Made by a program: the position numbers and the translations under genes. Below are positions 7,859-14,652 of a stretch of 41,752 nt of DNA, in pieces. Position 1 is the stretch's first letter. Each line of letters starts with the position of its first letter. The notes beneath the pieces were generated by a model that was not told the DNA's origin, searched no databases, and saw nothing but the letters and a program-made list of their open reading frames with translations. Source of the DNA: JBGPOS01 sp041488155 (lineage in GTDB: Bacteria; Chloroflexota; Dehalococcoidia; Tepidiformales; Tepidiformaceae); contig JBGPOS010000033.1 of NCBI GenBank assembly GCA_041488155.1, positions 1 through 41,752 on the forward strand, read 5' to 3'.

Positions 7859-8605
7859 CTACGAGGTCTGGGCTGCCTCAACTTCAGGATGAGAGGAGAC
7901 CAGGGTACCGACGTGCTCTCCCCGCAACGCGTGGTAGATCCCGTCCGGCCTCCCGACATCGAACACGATGATGGGGAGGTCGTTCTCCATGCACAGGCTC
8001 AGCGCGGTGCTGTCCATGACCTGGAGCCGGCGTTGAATGGCGTCGATGTACGTCAGGTGGTCGAATCGCGTCGCCCCGGGATGCGTCGCGGGGTCCGCGT
8101 CGTAGACGCCGTCCACCCCGTTCTTTGCCATGAGAAGGACCTCACAGTCCACTTCGATCGCACGCAGCGCCGCCGCCGTGTCGGTCGTCATGTAGGGGTT
8201 GCCCGTCCCGGCCGCGAAGATTACGACCCGGCCCTTCTCCAAGTGTCGGATCGCCCGGCGCCGAATGTAGGGCTCGGCAACCTGTGCGATCGAAAGCGCC
8301 GTCTGCGTGCGCACCACCGTACCGACCTTTTCGAGCGCGTCCTGAAGAGCCAGGGCGTTCATCACCGTCGCCAGCATGCCGGCGTAATCCGCCGTCGCCC
8401 GGTCCATGCCAGTCTCGGCGAAGGCTGCGCCCCGCCAGAAATTGCCCCCTCCCACGACCACCGCCACTTCGATCCCGTCCTCAACGGCTCGCGTCACCTG
8501 GCGCGCAAGGTAGTCGAGCGTCGGGGCATCGATGCCCGCCTGCCGGCTACCCATCAGGGCCTCGCCGCTGAGTTTCACGAGCGCGCGCCGGTAGCGGCCT
8601 GCCAC
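7859..8605 (-). CDS. pyrH: Uridylate kinase (UMP kinase)
   Basis: Hexameric amino-acid-kinase-fold enzyme that converts UMP to UDP with ATP. Visible motifs: ALVKLSGEALMG at the N-terminus, VAVVVGGGNFWRG (nucleotide-binding glycine loop), MDRATADYAGMLATVMNALALQD, VVIFAAGTGNPYMTTDTAAALRA (UMP-binding region) and LLMAKNGVDGVYDADP. The frame allows a TTG at 8611. GTG at 8605 is better placed, six bases after AGGGGG, and gives 248 residues, normal for the family. It lies 19 bases after tsf and 17 before frr, inside the rpsB operon. Confidence 0.95.
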   Translation of the reverse strand: MAGRYRRALVKLSGEALMGSRQAGIDAPTLDYLARQVTRAVEDGIEVAVVVGGGNFWRGAAFAETGMDRATADYAGMLATVMNALALQDALEKVGTVVRTQTALSIAQVAEPYIRRRAIRHLEKGRVVIFAAGTGNPYMTTDTAAALRAIEVDCEVLLMAKNGVDGVYDADPATHPGATRFDHLTYIDAIQRRLQVMDSTALSLCMENDLPIIVFDVGRPDGIYHALRGEHVGTLVSSHPEVEAAQTS

Positions 8606-8624
8606 GGACAACCCCCTGGGCGGC

Positions 8625-9128
8625 TTAGCGCCCCAGCTCGAATCGCGTGAAGCGGCTCACGCGAATGTTCTCTCCCGTCTTGGCCGAGGTGTCTCGGATG
8701 AGGTCGCCGATCGTCAGCGAAGCGTCGCGGATGAACGGCTGGCTCACCAGGCACACCTCCTCGTCGGAACCTTCGTGCCCGGGCGAACGGTCTTCCGGGG
8801 CTATCACGGCCGGGTTCATCGCTGCGATCTGCATGGCGATGTTCCTGGCCAGCTGTCGAAAGTCGCTCGTGTTCGCCACAAAGTCGGTCTCGCAGTTCAG
8901 CTCTACGAGGACGCCGATCCGGCCTCCGGCATGAATGTAGCTGTCGACCACTCCGTTCCGGGTTTCGCGGTCAGCCCGCTTGGCGGCTGCTGCGACGCCC
9001 TTCTCTCGCAAGATGGCCGTCGCCCGGGCCACGTCGCCGTCCGCCTCCTCGAGCGCGCGCTTGGCGTCCATGACGCCCGCCCCCGTGGCATCGCGCAGAG
9101 CCTTCACCATCGCAGTCGTGATCGCCAT
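8625..9128 (-). CDS. tsf: Translation elongation factor Ts, short form
   Basis: Nucleotide exchange factor for EF-Tu. The N-terminal UBA-like region is clear: ITTAMVKALRDATGAGVMDAKRALEEADGDVARA, then ILREKG. The core follows with GRIGVLVELNCETDFVANTSDF. At 167 residues it has only one core subdomain, unlike the two-subdomain form of about 280 residues in Escherichia coli. It resembles the short forms of Thermus and Chloroflexota, which are thought to act as dimers. The start is ATG with AGGG about six bases upstream, eight bases after rpsB. The C-terminus (IRVSRFTRFELG) is the usual short-form ending, so it is not truncated. Confidence 0.95.
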   Translation of the reverse strand: MAITTAMVKALRDATGAGVMDAKRALEEADGDVARATAILREKGVAAAAKRADRETRNGVVDSYIHAGGRIGVLVELNCETDFVANTSDFRQLARNIAMQIAAMNPAVIAPEDRSPGHEGSDEEVCLVSQPFIRDASLTIGDLIRDTSAKTGENIRVSRFTRFELGR

Positions 9129-9136
9129 GCGTTTCC

Positions 9137-10033
9137 CTACCCCTGCGCCGCTACGTCAGGGGTCTCGACTGCAGCCTCGACCGCGGCCTGGGCCGCACTC
9201 GAAATCACCGTGACCGAAGTCTCGGCGGCCGCCTCCGCGGTCTCGTCCGGCAGGGCGGAATAGGAGCCCGATTCCACGCCGAGTTCGGCCTCCGCGGCCA
9301 TCCGCGCCAGGTCGTCGCCGTGGACGCCCGGGCCGACACCGGACTCGCGTGCTGCGCGCCCTTCGATCGCCGCGTCGGCCATCTTGCTCAGGATCAACTT
9401 GATCGCACGGATAGCGTCGTCGTTGCTCGGGATCGGATAGGAGATCGGGTCGGGGTCGCAGTTCGTGTCTACCAGCGACACGATCGGTATCTCGAGGCGC
9501 TTGCACTCCGCTACGGCGATCGCTTCCTTCACTGTGTCGATGATGAACACCGCCGCCGGCAGCCGGTCCATCAGCTTGATCCCGCCGAAGTAACGGTTCA
9601 ACCGTTCGATCTCGTTGGAGATGTCGAGCTGCTCCTTCTTGGTCAGCCTGGAGAACTCCCCTCGAGCCACGGACGTCTCAAGCGTCGTCAGATGGCGTAT
9701 GCGGCTCTGGATGGTCCGAAAGTTCGTGAGCGTACCCCCGAGCCAGCGGTTGTTGACGAACGGGAGGCCGGCCCGGCCCGCTTCGAGCTCTACCGTCTCG
9801 CGGGCCTGCTTCTTGGTGCCGATGATGAGCACGTCGCCCCTCCCGGCGACGACATCGCGCACGAAGGCGATCGCGTCGTCGAGCCGGGTCACCGTCTGTT
9901 GGAGGTCGATAATGTGGATCCCGTTCCGCTCGGTGAAGATGAAGTGACGCATCTTCGGGTTCCAACGGCGTGTCTGGTGGCCGAAGTGGACGCCGGCCTC
10001 CAGCAACTGCTTCATGCTGACAGGGGTTACCAG
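9137..10033 (-). CDS. rpsB: 30S ribosomal protein S2, probable CTG start
   Basis: Small-subunit ribosomal protein S2. Diagnostic segments: MKQLLEAGVHFGHQTRRWNP near the N-terminus, ERNGIHIIDLQQT, NNRWLGGTLTNF and IPIVSLVDTNCDPD. The C-terminus carries an acidic, alanine-rich tail of about 60 residues. The first in-frame ATG is at 10015 but has no ribosome site. A CTG at 10033 lies four bases after GGAGGG (10038-10043) and gives an N-terminus of xVTPVSMKQLLEAG, close in length to most S2 proteins. I therefore place the start at the CTG, with ATG 10015 (292 residues) as the alternative. The open frame up to 10237 is noncoding leader. First gene of rpsB-tsf-pyrH-frr-uppS-cdsA. Confidence 0.93.
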   Translation of the reverse strand: MVTPVSMKQLLEAGVHFGHQTRRWNPKMRHFIFTERNGIHIIDLQQTVTRLDDAIAFVRDVVAGRGDVLIIGTKKQARETVELEAGRAGLPFVNNRWLGGTLTNFRTIQSRIRHLTTLETSVARGEFSRLTKKEQLDISNEIERLNRYFGGIKLMDRLPAAVFIIDTVKEAIAVAECKRLEIPIVSLVDTNCDPDPISYPIPSNDDAIRAIKLILSKMADAAIEGRAARESGVGPGVHGDDLARMAAEAELGVESGSYSALPDETAEAAAETSVTVISSAAQAAVEAAVETPDVAAQG

Positions 10034-10065
10034 GGTGCCCTCCAAGAGTGCAGCGCCATAGATTT

Positions 10066-10080
10066 GGTCTTGAACAGACC
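10066..10080 (-). promoter_or_regulatory. Small hairpin in the rpsB 5' leader
   Basis: Perfect five-base stem (GGTCT/AGACC) with a five-base loop, about 33 bases upstream of the proposed rpsB start. Many rpsB leaders carry structures bound by S2 for autoregulation. Whether this one does is an inference; the stem is short. Confidence 0.3.
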
Positions 10081-10111
10081 CGACGCCGCCGGTGCGTACA
10101 CACGCCAAGTC

Positions 10112-10117
10112 AGCATA
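10112..10117 (-). promoter_or_regulatory. Candidate -10 element for the rpsB operon
   Basis: TATGCT on the minus strand, about 80 bases before the proposed rpsB start, within the only noncoding stretch upstream of the operon. A weak TTTCCG lies 18 bases upstream as a possible -35. Assigned by position and partial consensus only. Confidence 0.4.
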
Positions 10118-10179
10118 CCCCGGCCCGGGGAATGGCGGAAATGCGACCCTCGCCGGGGACTCCTGAGCGGCAAGGGCTC

Positions 10180-10209
10180 TTGACGGTCTTCCGGCCGACG
10201 CGCTACTTT
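10180..10209 (+). promoter_or_regulatory. Sigma70-type promoter for the short leader transcript
   Basis: TTGACG at 10180-10185 and TACTTT at 10204-10209, spaced by 18 bases. Transcription should start near 10216, only about 20 bases before the ATG of the 19-codon ORF. The strong -35 and the matching terminator at 10319-10351 define a unit of about 135 bases. Confidence 0.6.
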
Positions 10210-10235
10210 TTCCCCTAAGGAAGGAGGTGATGCGC

Positions 10236-10295
10236 ATGGACGATCACAGTCGTAGTTACGGCCGGACCTTAGCGCTGGAGGTGGCCTCCTCCTAA
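10236..10295 (+). CDS. Putative 19-residue leader peptide
   Basis: ATG followed by 18 codons and TAA, encoding MDDHSRSYGRTLALEVASS. AAGGAGGTGA (10221-10230) is an almost complete match to the 16S rRNA 3' end and lies eight bases (from GGAGG) before the ATG, stronger than any other ribosome site in this window. There is no run of one amino acid, so a classical amino-acid attenuation signal is not obvious. The ORF ends 23 bases before the terminator stem. Translation of this ORF would cover the 5' strands of the alternative hairpins described for the transcript, which suits coupling between translation and RNA folding. Function unknown. Confidence 0.5.
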   Translation: MDDHSRSYGRTLALEVASS

Positions 10296-10318
10296 GACTC
10301 CGGTCTTAGCTACGAACA

Positions 10319-10351
10319 GGGGCCGGGCGATCAACTGCCCGGCCCCTTTTT
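10319..10351 (+). terminator. Strong intrinsic terminator before birA
   Basis: A ten-base perfect GC stem (GGGGCCGGGC / GCCCGGCCCC, 10319-10328 and 10337-10346) with an eight-base loop and TTTTT at 10347-10351. It faces right, so it ends the short transcript that begins near 10216, not the rpsB operon, which runs left. Confidence 0.9.
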
Positions 10352-10359
10352 GCTATCCT
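10351..10359 (+). promoter_or_regulatory. Possible extended -10 promoter for birA
   Basis: TGCTATCCT directly after the terminator fits an extended -10 (TGn plus TATCCT), 16 bases before the birA ATG. There is no recognisable -35. If real, birA is transcribed independently of the upstream short unit. Confidence 0.4.
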
Positions 10360-10375
10360 CGGCCCAACGAGCGAA

Positions 10376-11170
10376 ATGACAGAAAATCCCGCATTCTCCC
10401 CCCGGGTCTTCCAGGGCGCGTTGCAAACCGAATGCATCGGGCGCTTCATCGTCTACCGCCCCGTCACCGAGACCACCATGACGCTCGCCCGTCGCGAAGC
10501 CGAGGAGGGCGCGCCTCACGGCACGCTCGTGCTGGCCGAAGAGCAGACCGCCGGCCGCGGCCGGCGCGGCCGCAGCTTCTACAGCCCGGCTGGCGAGAAC
10601 CTCTACTTCACCCTGATCCTGCGGCTCGACCTCGACTCCCACAGCCGCCTGCCCGTGGCCATCCCCGTCGCCGTCTGTGCAGCCTGCCGCGAGGAAGGCG
10701 TCGACGCACGCATCAAATGGCCCAACGACATCTGGATCGGCGAACGCAAGCTCTGCGGAATGCTCATCGATGCGGAACTCACGCCCCAGGGTGGGGTCGC
10801 TTTCCCTGGTGTTGGAATAAACGTCAACGGTGACCCGACGGTCAATCCCGAACTCCGGGGCGTGGCCACCAGTCTTCGCCTGGAGTTGGGCAGGACGACC
10901 GCGCGCGAGCTGCTCCTGGCGCGCATCTGTAACGGAGTCGAAGAGGCCCTGGTGCTTGAGACTGGAGCGCTCCTCGCGCGCTACCGGGAACTCAGCATGA
11001 TCTTGGGCCGGCGAGTCACGGTCATCCCGGCCGCCGGTGCGCCGTTTCACGCTCTCGCGCACAGCATCGCAGCGAATGGCTCCCTGATGGTCCGCCGCGA
11101 CGACGGCTCGGACGAGACCGTAGCGGCCGCCGACGTCTCACTCCGGTCGCTCGCTCTGCCCAGCGCCTGA
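10376..11170 (+). CDS. birA: Biotin-[acetyl-CoA-carboxylase] ligase, monofunctional
   Basis: Attaches biotin to the biotin carboxyl carrier protein through biotinyl-5'-AMP; cytosolic. The 264 residues contain the adenylate-binding loop GRGRRGRSFYSP, KWPNDIWIGERKLCGMLIDAE with the catalytic lysine, and PGVGINVN, followed by a small C-terminal SH3-like domain. There is no N-terminal winged-helix DNA-binding domain as in Escherichia coli BirA, so it is unlikely to be a repressor of biotin genes. The start is ATG with only a weak upstream purine stretch. It follows the structured leader unit and terminator at 10216-10351, which might regulate it. It ends 21 bases before the convergent slipin gene. 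Confidence 0.92.
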   Translation: MTENPAFSPRVFQGALQTECIGRFIVYRPVTETTMTLARREAEEGAPHGTLVLAEEQTAGRGRRGRSFYSPAGENLYFTLILRLDLDSHSRLPVAIPVAVCAACREEGVDARIKWPNDIWIGERKLCGMLIDAELTPQGGVAFPGVGINVNGDPTVNPELRGVATSLRLELGRTTARELLLARICNGVEEALVLETGALLARYRELSMILGRRVTVIPAAGAPFHALAHSIAANGSLMVRRDDGSDETVAAADVSLRSLALPSA

Positions 11171-11191
11171 CAGCTTCGCGCTCCTCAGCGC

Positions 11192-12019
11192 CTAGTCGCG
11201 GTCCTTCATGAACATCTCTATCAGGTCGACGGGGATCGGAAAGACGATCGTGCTGTTGTTCTCGGAGGCTATCTCCGTCAGCGTCTGAAGGTATCGGAGC
11301 TGAAGCGTGATCGGTTCCTGCGCCATCACCATCGCCGCTTCCTTCAGGCGTTCGCTCGCCTGGTACTCGCCGTCAGCCGCGATGACCTTCGCCCGCCGTT
11401 CGCGTTCGGCTTCTGCCTGGCGGGACATGGCGCGCTGCATGGAGCTCGGGAGTTCCACGTCTTTGACCTCAACGGCGCTGACCTTGATCCCCCAGGGTTC
11501 GGTCTGCTCGTCGATGATGTGCTGCAGCCGCTGGTTTAACTGTTCGCGTTGGCCCAGCAGTTCGTCCAGGTCCGATTGTCCGAGTACCGCCCGCAGGGTG
11601 GTTTGAGCGATCTGCGACGTCGCCCGGACGAAGTCGACGATGCGCACGACAGCCGAAGTCGGTTCGACAACGCGGAAGAAGATGACCGCGTTGACCTTCA
11701 CCGTGACGTTGTCTCGCGTTATCACCTCTTGGGCCGGCACCTCGAGGGTCACAGTTCGCAGGTCGACCTTGACCATTCGGTCCACGATCGGGAGCAGGAT
11801 GAAGAGGCCGGGGCCTTTCGCTCCCATCAGTCGGCCAAGGCGGAAGATGACCCCGCGTTCATACTCGCTCACGACCCTGATTGAAAACGGCAGGAGCGGG
11901 ATCAGCAGGAATCCGCTCAGGCCGAGCAGGAAGACGCGGATGATCCGCGACCCGAGGCCGGTCGGAGTCTCCTGGGGAGGCATGTCCCCAAAACGTGGCG
12001 TCGGGGAGTCCTGAGTCAT
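11192..12019 (-). CDS. Slipin (stomatin/SPFH-domain membrane protein)
   Basis: SPFH/prohibitin-family protein of 275 residues that scaffolds membrane microdomains. There is one hydrophobic segment at about residues 26-47, then the SPFH core: SEYERGVIFRLGRLMGAKGPGLFILLP, VDLRTVTLEVPAQEVITRDNVTV and VDAVIFF-like VNAVIFFRV. The coiled-coil part contains RQAEAERERRAKVIAADGEYQAS, and the end is NSTIVFPIP. Its ATG overlaps the end of nfeD by four bases (ATGA). The adjacent NfeD-type protease is the classical partner: in Pyrococcus horikoshii the NfeD homologue (1510-N) cleaves the C-terminal region of the partner stomatin. A joint role in membrane quality control is inferred from this pairing. Confidence 0.93.
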   Translation of the reverse strand: MTQDSPTPRFGDMPPQETPTGLGSRIIRVFLLGLSGFLLIPLLPFSIRVVSEYERGVIFRLGRLMGAKGPGLFILLPIVDRMVKVDLRTVTLEVPAQEVITRDNVTVKVNAVIFFRVVEPTSAVVRIVDFVRATSQIAQTTLRAVLGQSDLDELLGQREQLNQRLQHIIDEQTEPWGIKVSAVEVKDVELPSSMQRAMSRQAEAERERRAKVIAADGEYQASERLKEAAMVMAQEPITLQLRYLQTLTEIASENNSTIVFPIPVDLIEMFMKDRD

Positions 12020-13323
12020 TTCTCGTTCTCCTTGCGGACTCGGAGCCGCAGTCCGTGGGCGGCTACGATACGCACTCGCTCGCCGGGTTGCGCGGTGCCG
12101 CCCTCCATCTCCGCCTTCCAGCGCTCACCCATGATGAAGACGAAGCCCTCAGGTGCCAGCGGAGTTCGCGCCACCGCCAGACGCCCGATCAGCGCTTCCG
12201 TACCGGTGGCTACGGCGATCTTTCGTACGCGGGCCACCGCGGCCGCCATCGATACGAACATGGCCACTATCAACACTCCAAGAAGCACGATCAGCCAGAT
12301 CGGCGGTCGCACGTCGGCCGGCGTATCCCGAAACGCGATGATCGCGCCAAGAATCAGCGCTACCACGCCCCCTGCCCCCAGCATCCCGCCCGAAGGCACG
12401 AACAGCTCCAGCGCGAAGAAGATGAGGGCCACAGCGATGAGGACCAATCCGGCCGTCTCCACGGGGAGCACGCCGAAGCCCACGAAACCAAGGATGATCG
12501 CCACCACGCCGGCGACGCCCGGGAAGATGAGCCCGGGGTTCGCCAGCTCGAAGATCAGCCCGAAGAACCCAAGAGTTATCAACAGCGACGCAAGCGTGGG
12601 GTTGGCAAGGAAGTCAAGAAACCGCTCCCACGCCGTCATGTCCGTGTGCACGATCGGCGCCTCTGTCAGGCCGCGCAGCTCAACGAACGTTCCCGGGCGG
12701 AGCTCCACGCTCGTTCCGTCCACACGCTTGAGCAACTCGCCGAAGTCGTTGGCGACGAAGTCTACGACCTTCAGCTCCACCGCCTGCGTCTGGTTCACTG
12801 CCGCCGCATCGCGGACAGCTTTTTCGGCCCAGTCGGCGTTGCGTCCCCGCAGTTCAGCGATCCCGCGGATAAACGCGACGGCATCGTTTTCGATCTTCTT
12901 GCCCAGGGTGCCCTCGATGTCGCTCCCGTCCGAGTTGATCGCCGAGGCCGCGCCGATAGATGTGTTGGGGGCCATCGCGGCGATGTTCGCGGCCATCGTG
13001 ATGAACGTTCCGGCGCTGGCCGCTCGCCCACCCGTCGGCGAAACGTAGACGGCCACCGGCACAGTAGCCCGCTCGATGCGCTGGACTATCTGTCGCATGG
13101 ATTCGCTCAGTCCACCCGGCGTGTCTAGCTCGATCACCACGAGCTTTCCGCCGTTGTCTTCAGCCCGCGAGATTCCGCGGTCGATGTAGCGTTCCATGAT
13201 CGGGCCGACGGAGCCGTCCGCCTTCAGCACATGGACCGCATTCGGGGTCGTCTCGCTCGCGCAGGCACTGGCCAGCCCCGCCACCAGGAGCCCGAACCAG
13301 GCCGCTCGCCGAAGCGCCCCCAT
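12016..13323 (-). CDS. NfeD-family membrane-bound serine protease (ClpP class)
   Basis: Long-form NfeD protein, 435 residues. It has an N-terminal export signal with a possible lipobox ending at Cys21 (LASAC). The ClpP-like protease domain shows LVVIELDTPGGL, VYVSPTGGRAASAGTFI with the predicted nucleophile Ser103, and GKKIENDAVAF with the likely general base Lys143, the Ser-Lys dyad described for Pyrococcus PH1510. Four to five membrane segments follow (about 225-345), then a C-terminal OB-fold (GRLAVARTPLAPEGFVFIMGERW) that ends at about residue 430. The ATG at 13323 is preferred over the GTG two codons upstream, because GGAG lies seven bases before it. It is co-transcribed with the downstream slipin gene. 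Confidence 0.92.
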   Translation of the reverse strand: MGALRRAAWFGLLVAGLASACASETTPNAVHVLKADGSVGPIMERYIDRGISRAEDNGGKLVVIELDTPGGLSESMRQIVQRIERATVPVAVYVSPTGGRAASAGTFITMAANIAAMAPNTSIGAASAINSDGSDIEGTLGKKIENDAVAFIRGIAELRGRNADWAEKAVRDAAAVNQTQAVELKVVDFVANDFGELLKRVDGTSVELRPGTFVELRGLTEAPIVHTDMTAWERFLDFLANPTLASLLITLGFFGLIFELANPGLIFPGVAGVVAIILGFVGFGVLPVETAGLVLIAVALIFFALELFVPSGGMLGAGGVVALILGAIIAFRDTPADVRPPIWLIVLLGVLIVAMFVSMAAAVARVRKIAVATGTEALIGRLAVARTPLAPEGFVFIMGERWKAEMEGGTAQPGERVRIVAAHGLRLRVRKENEK

Positions 13324-13340
13324 CTGCACACTCCGCTACG

Positions 13341-13346
13341 AGTATA
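13341..13346 (-). promoter_or_regulatory. -10 element for nfeD-slipin
   Basis: TATACT on the minus strand, with transcription expected about 11 bases before the nfeD ATG, leaving just room for its GGAG ribosome site. No clear -35 element is present. It lies in the divergent gap between nfeD and hisE. Confidence 0.5.
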
Positions 13347-13447
13347 GGGGCTGCTCCACCCCTCGTTCGCCGACGGTCGTGTCAGCGCGGGCTCGAAGCC
13401 GATGCCGGTCCCAAGGGTGCGCGCGTGTTTCGACAAATGGAATGAAC

Positions 13448-13453
13448 TATCGT
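13448..13453 (+). promoter_or_regulatory. -10 element of a leaderless type for the his operon
   Basis: TATCGT followed by exactly six bases and the hisE ATG at 13460. This is the spacing expected when transcription starts on the first base of the start codon. No Shine-Dalgarno sequence precedes that ATG. An upstream ATG at 13442 is an alternative start, also without a good ribosome site. Confidence 0.4.
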
Positions 13454-13459
13454 TCCGTC

Positions 13460-13720
13460 ATGACCTTTGATGAGATGTACCAGCTCGCCCTGAGCCGAAA
13501 GCGCGAAATGCCGGCTGGCTCTTCCACAACGGCACTGTTCGCTGAGGGTCCTCACGCGATCGGGAAGAAGCTCGTCGAGGAAGCCGCTGAGAGCTGGATG
13601 GCGGCGCGCTTCGAGAGCCGCGAGGCGCTCGCAGCGGAGCTGGCGCAGGTCTTGTATTACGTCGCCTGCCTCATGGCGGAGAAAGGCCTCGCCCCCGAAG
13701 ATGTATACCGAACCCTATGA
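13460..13720 (+). CDS. hisE: Phosphoribosyl-ATP pyrophosphatase
   Basis: Second step of histidine synthesis: hydrolyses phosphoribosyl-ATP to phosphoribosyl-AMP. The 86-residue protein has the all-alpha MazG-like fold with the metal-binding motif KLVEEAAESWMAA followed by ELAQVLYYVACLMA. The last 31 codons also cover the usual PEDVYRTL end. It is a stand-alone HisE, not fused to HisI. The start is chosen at the ATG at 13460 from family length; the frame is open much further upstream but that part is low-complexity shadow. It overlaps hisG by four bases (ATGA) and opens the his operon. Confidence 0.9.
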   Translation: MTFDEMYQLALSRKREMPAGSSTTALFAEGPHAIGKKLVEEAAESWMAARFESREALAAELAQVLYYVACLMAEKGLAPEDVYRTL

Positions 13721-14559
13721 TTAAAGTCGCTCTCCCAAACAAGGGAATGCTCTTCGAGCCCACCGTCGAGTTGCTCAGTTCCTGCGGCTACCGGGTTGGC
13801 AAGACTACTGCGTCTCTCTCGGTGGTCGACGCTGAGAACAACATCGAGTTCTACTTCCTCCGGCCGGGAGACATTCCCCTCTACATTGGCAACGGCATTC
13901 TCGATGCGGGAATCACCGGAAAGGACTTTGTCGCGGAGAAAGGCCTCGCCCCAGCGCTCCTTCTGGAACTCAATTACGGGGGCTCGCGACTGTGCGCTGC
14001 CGTCCCCGAGGATTCGCCCGTCAAGGATCTCGAGGAGATCCCTCGCCTGCGCATCGCCACTTCCTTCCCGGCGATCGTCCAGCGATTCTTCGCCAAGCAG
14101 CCGCTCCAGATCGTCGAGTTGGAGGGTGCAGTCGAGATCGCCGTCCACCTCGGAATCGCGGAAGCCGTCGTCGATGTCGTCGATACCGGGAACACGCTCA
14201 AGCAGGCAGGGCTCCGAGTGGTTGGCACACCGCTCTTTCAGTCGAACGCCGCTCTCTATGCCCACTCCGGCCGCGAGGGGCAGGAAGAAGTCCTCACCCT
14301 CAAGAGCCGGATAGAAGGCAGGATCGTGGCCTACGAGTACATGATGGTCGAGTACGACGTGCCCGAGACAATCCTGGCCGCCGCGAGCAAGATTACGCCC
14401 GGGATCGAGTCACCGACCGTGGCGCCGCTTCAGGCCAAAGGCTGGTATTCGGTGAAGGCGATGATCAAGAAGCGAGAGGCCAATCGCATCATGGATGAAC
14501 TCTCGCGCATCGGCTGTAAGGGTATCCTCCTCACCACTATCGAGAGCGCCCGCATCTGA
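13717..14559 (+). CDS. hisG: ATP phosphoribosyltransferase, long form
   Basis: Commits ATP and PRPP to histidine synthesis. The 280 residues correspond to the long HisG with a C-terminal regulatory domain (histidine feedback), so HisZ is not required. Motifs include VALPNKGMLFEPTVELL at the N-terminus, DAGITGKDFVAE, RLRIATSFPAIVQRFF, and the PRPP-binding region EAVVDVVDTGNTLKQAGL. The C-terminal ACT-like domain ends in KREANRIMDELSRIGCKGILLT. Translational coupling with hisE is evident from the four-base overlap. The gap to the next long ORF (14560-14651) holds a small ORF with a good ribosome site. Confidence 0.95.
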   Translation: MIKVALPNKGMLFEPTVELLSSCGYRVGKTTASLSVVDAENNIEFYFLRPGDIPLYIGNGILDAGITGKDFVAEKGLAPALLLELNYGGSRLCAAVPEDSPVKDLEEIPRLRIATSFPAIVQRFFAKQPLQIVELEGAVEIAVHLGIAEAVVDVVDTGNTLKQAGLRVVGTPLFQSNAALYAHSGREGQEEVLTLKSRIEGRIVAYEYMMVEYDVPETILAAASKITPGIESPTVAPLQAKGWYSVKAMIKKREANRIMDELSRIGCKGILLTTIESARI

Positions 14560-14577
14560 CCGCCCCGGGAGGGCCCC

Positions 14578-14652
14578 ATGACTGCGCCGACCCAGCCACG
14601 TGCTGGCCGCCACGGCTCTGAGCTGGGGTCGCCACGGGCGACCTCAACCTGA
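14578..14652 (+). CDS. Possible 24-residue peptide coupled to the next gene
   Basis: ATG at 14578, preceded by GGGAGG with a five-base spacer, opens a 24-codon frame (starting MTAPTQPRAGRHGS). Its stop overlaps the ATG of the phospholipase C-like gene as TGATG. The downstream ATG has no ribosome site of its own, so this small ORF may exist mainly to deliver ribosomes by coupling. The composition is not distinctive, and I do not recognise the peptide. Confidence 0.4.
   Translation: MTAPTQPRAGRHGSELGSPRATST

Larger units (their letters stand above)
10216..10351 (+). ncRNA. Predicted short structured transcript upstream of birA (attenuator or small RNA)
   Basis: The segment between the promoter and the terminator can fold in competing ways. 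CTTAG (10268-10272) pairs with CTAAG (10292-10296), enclosing a GGAGG/CCTCC hairpin (10277-10289). The same 3' strand can instead form TAAGAC/GTCTTA (10293-10308) with a TCCG loop. CGTAGTTA (10251-10258) pairs with TAGCTACG (10307-10314) through eight pairs, one of them a wobble. CCTCCTCC (10285-10292) could also pair with the Shine-Dalgarno GGAGG at 10223-10227. It encodes a 19-residue peptide and ends in a strong terminator before birA. It may be a translation-sensing attenuator, a riboswitch-like leader or an independent small RNA. I do not recognise a known family. Confidence 0.5.

Noticed and set aside
10034..10237. N-terminal extension of rpsB in the same frame
   Set aside because: No family similarity, overlaps the likely promoter of the operon and the divergent leader unit; ordinary S2 begins near 10033.
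11995..13128. 377-codon plus-strand frame opposite nfeD
   Set aside because: Very rich in His, Arg and Asp, without family resemblance, and antisense to the NfeD protease.
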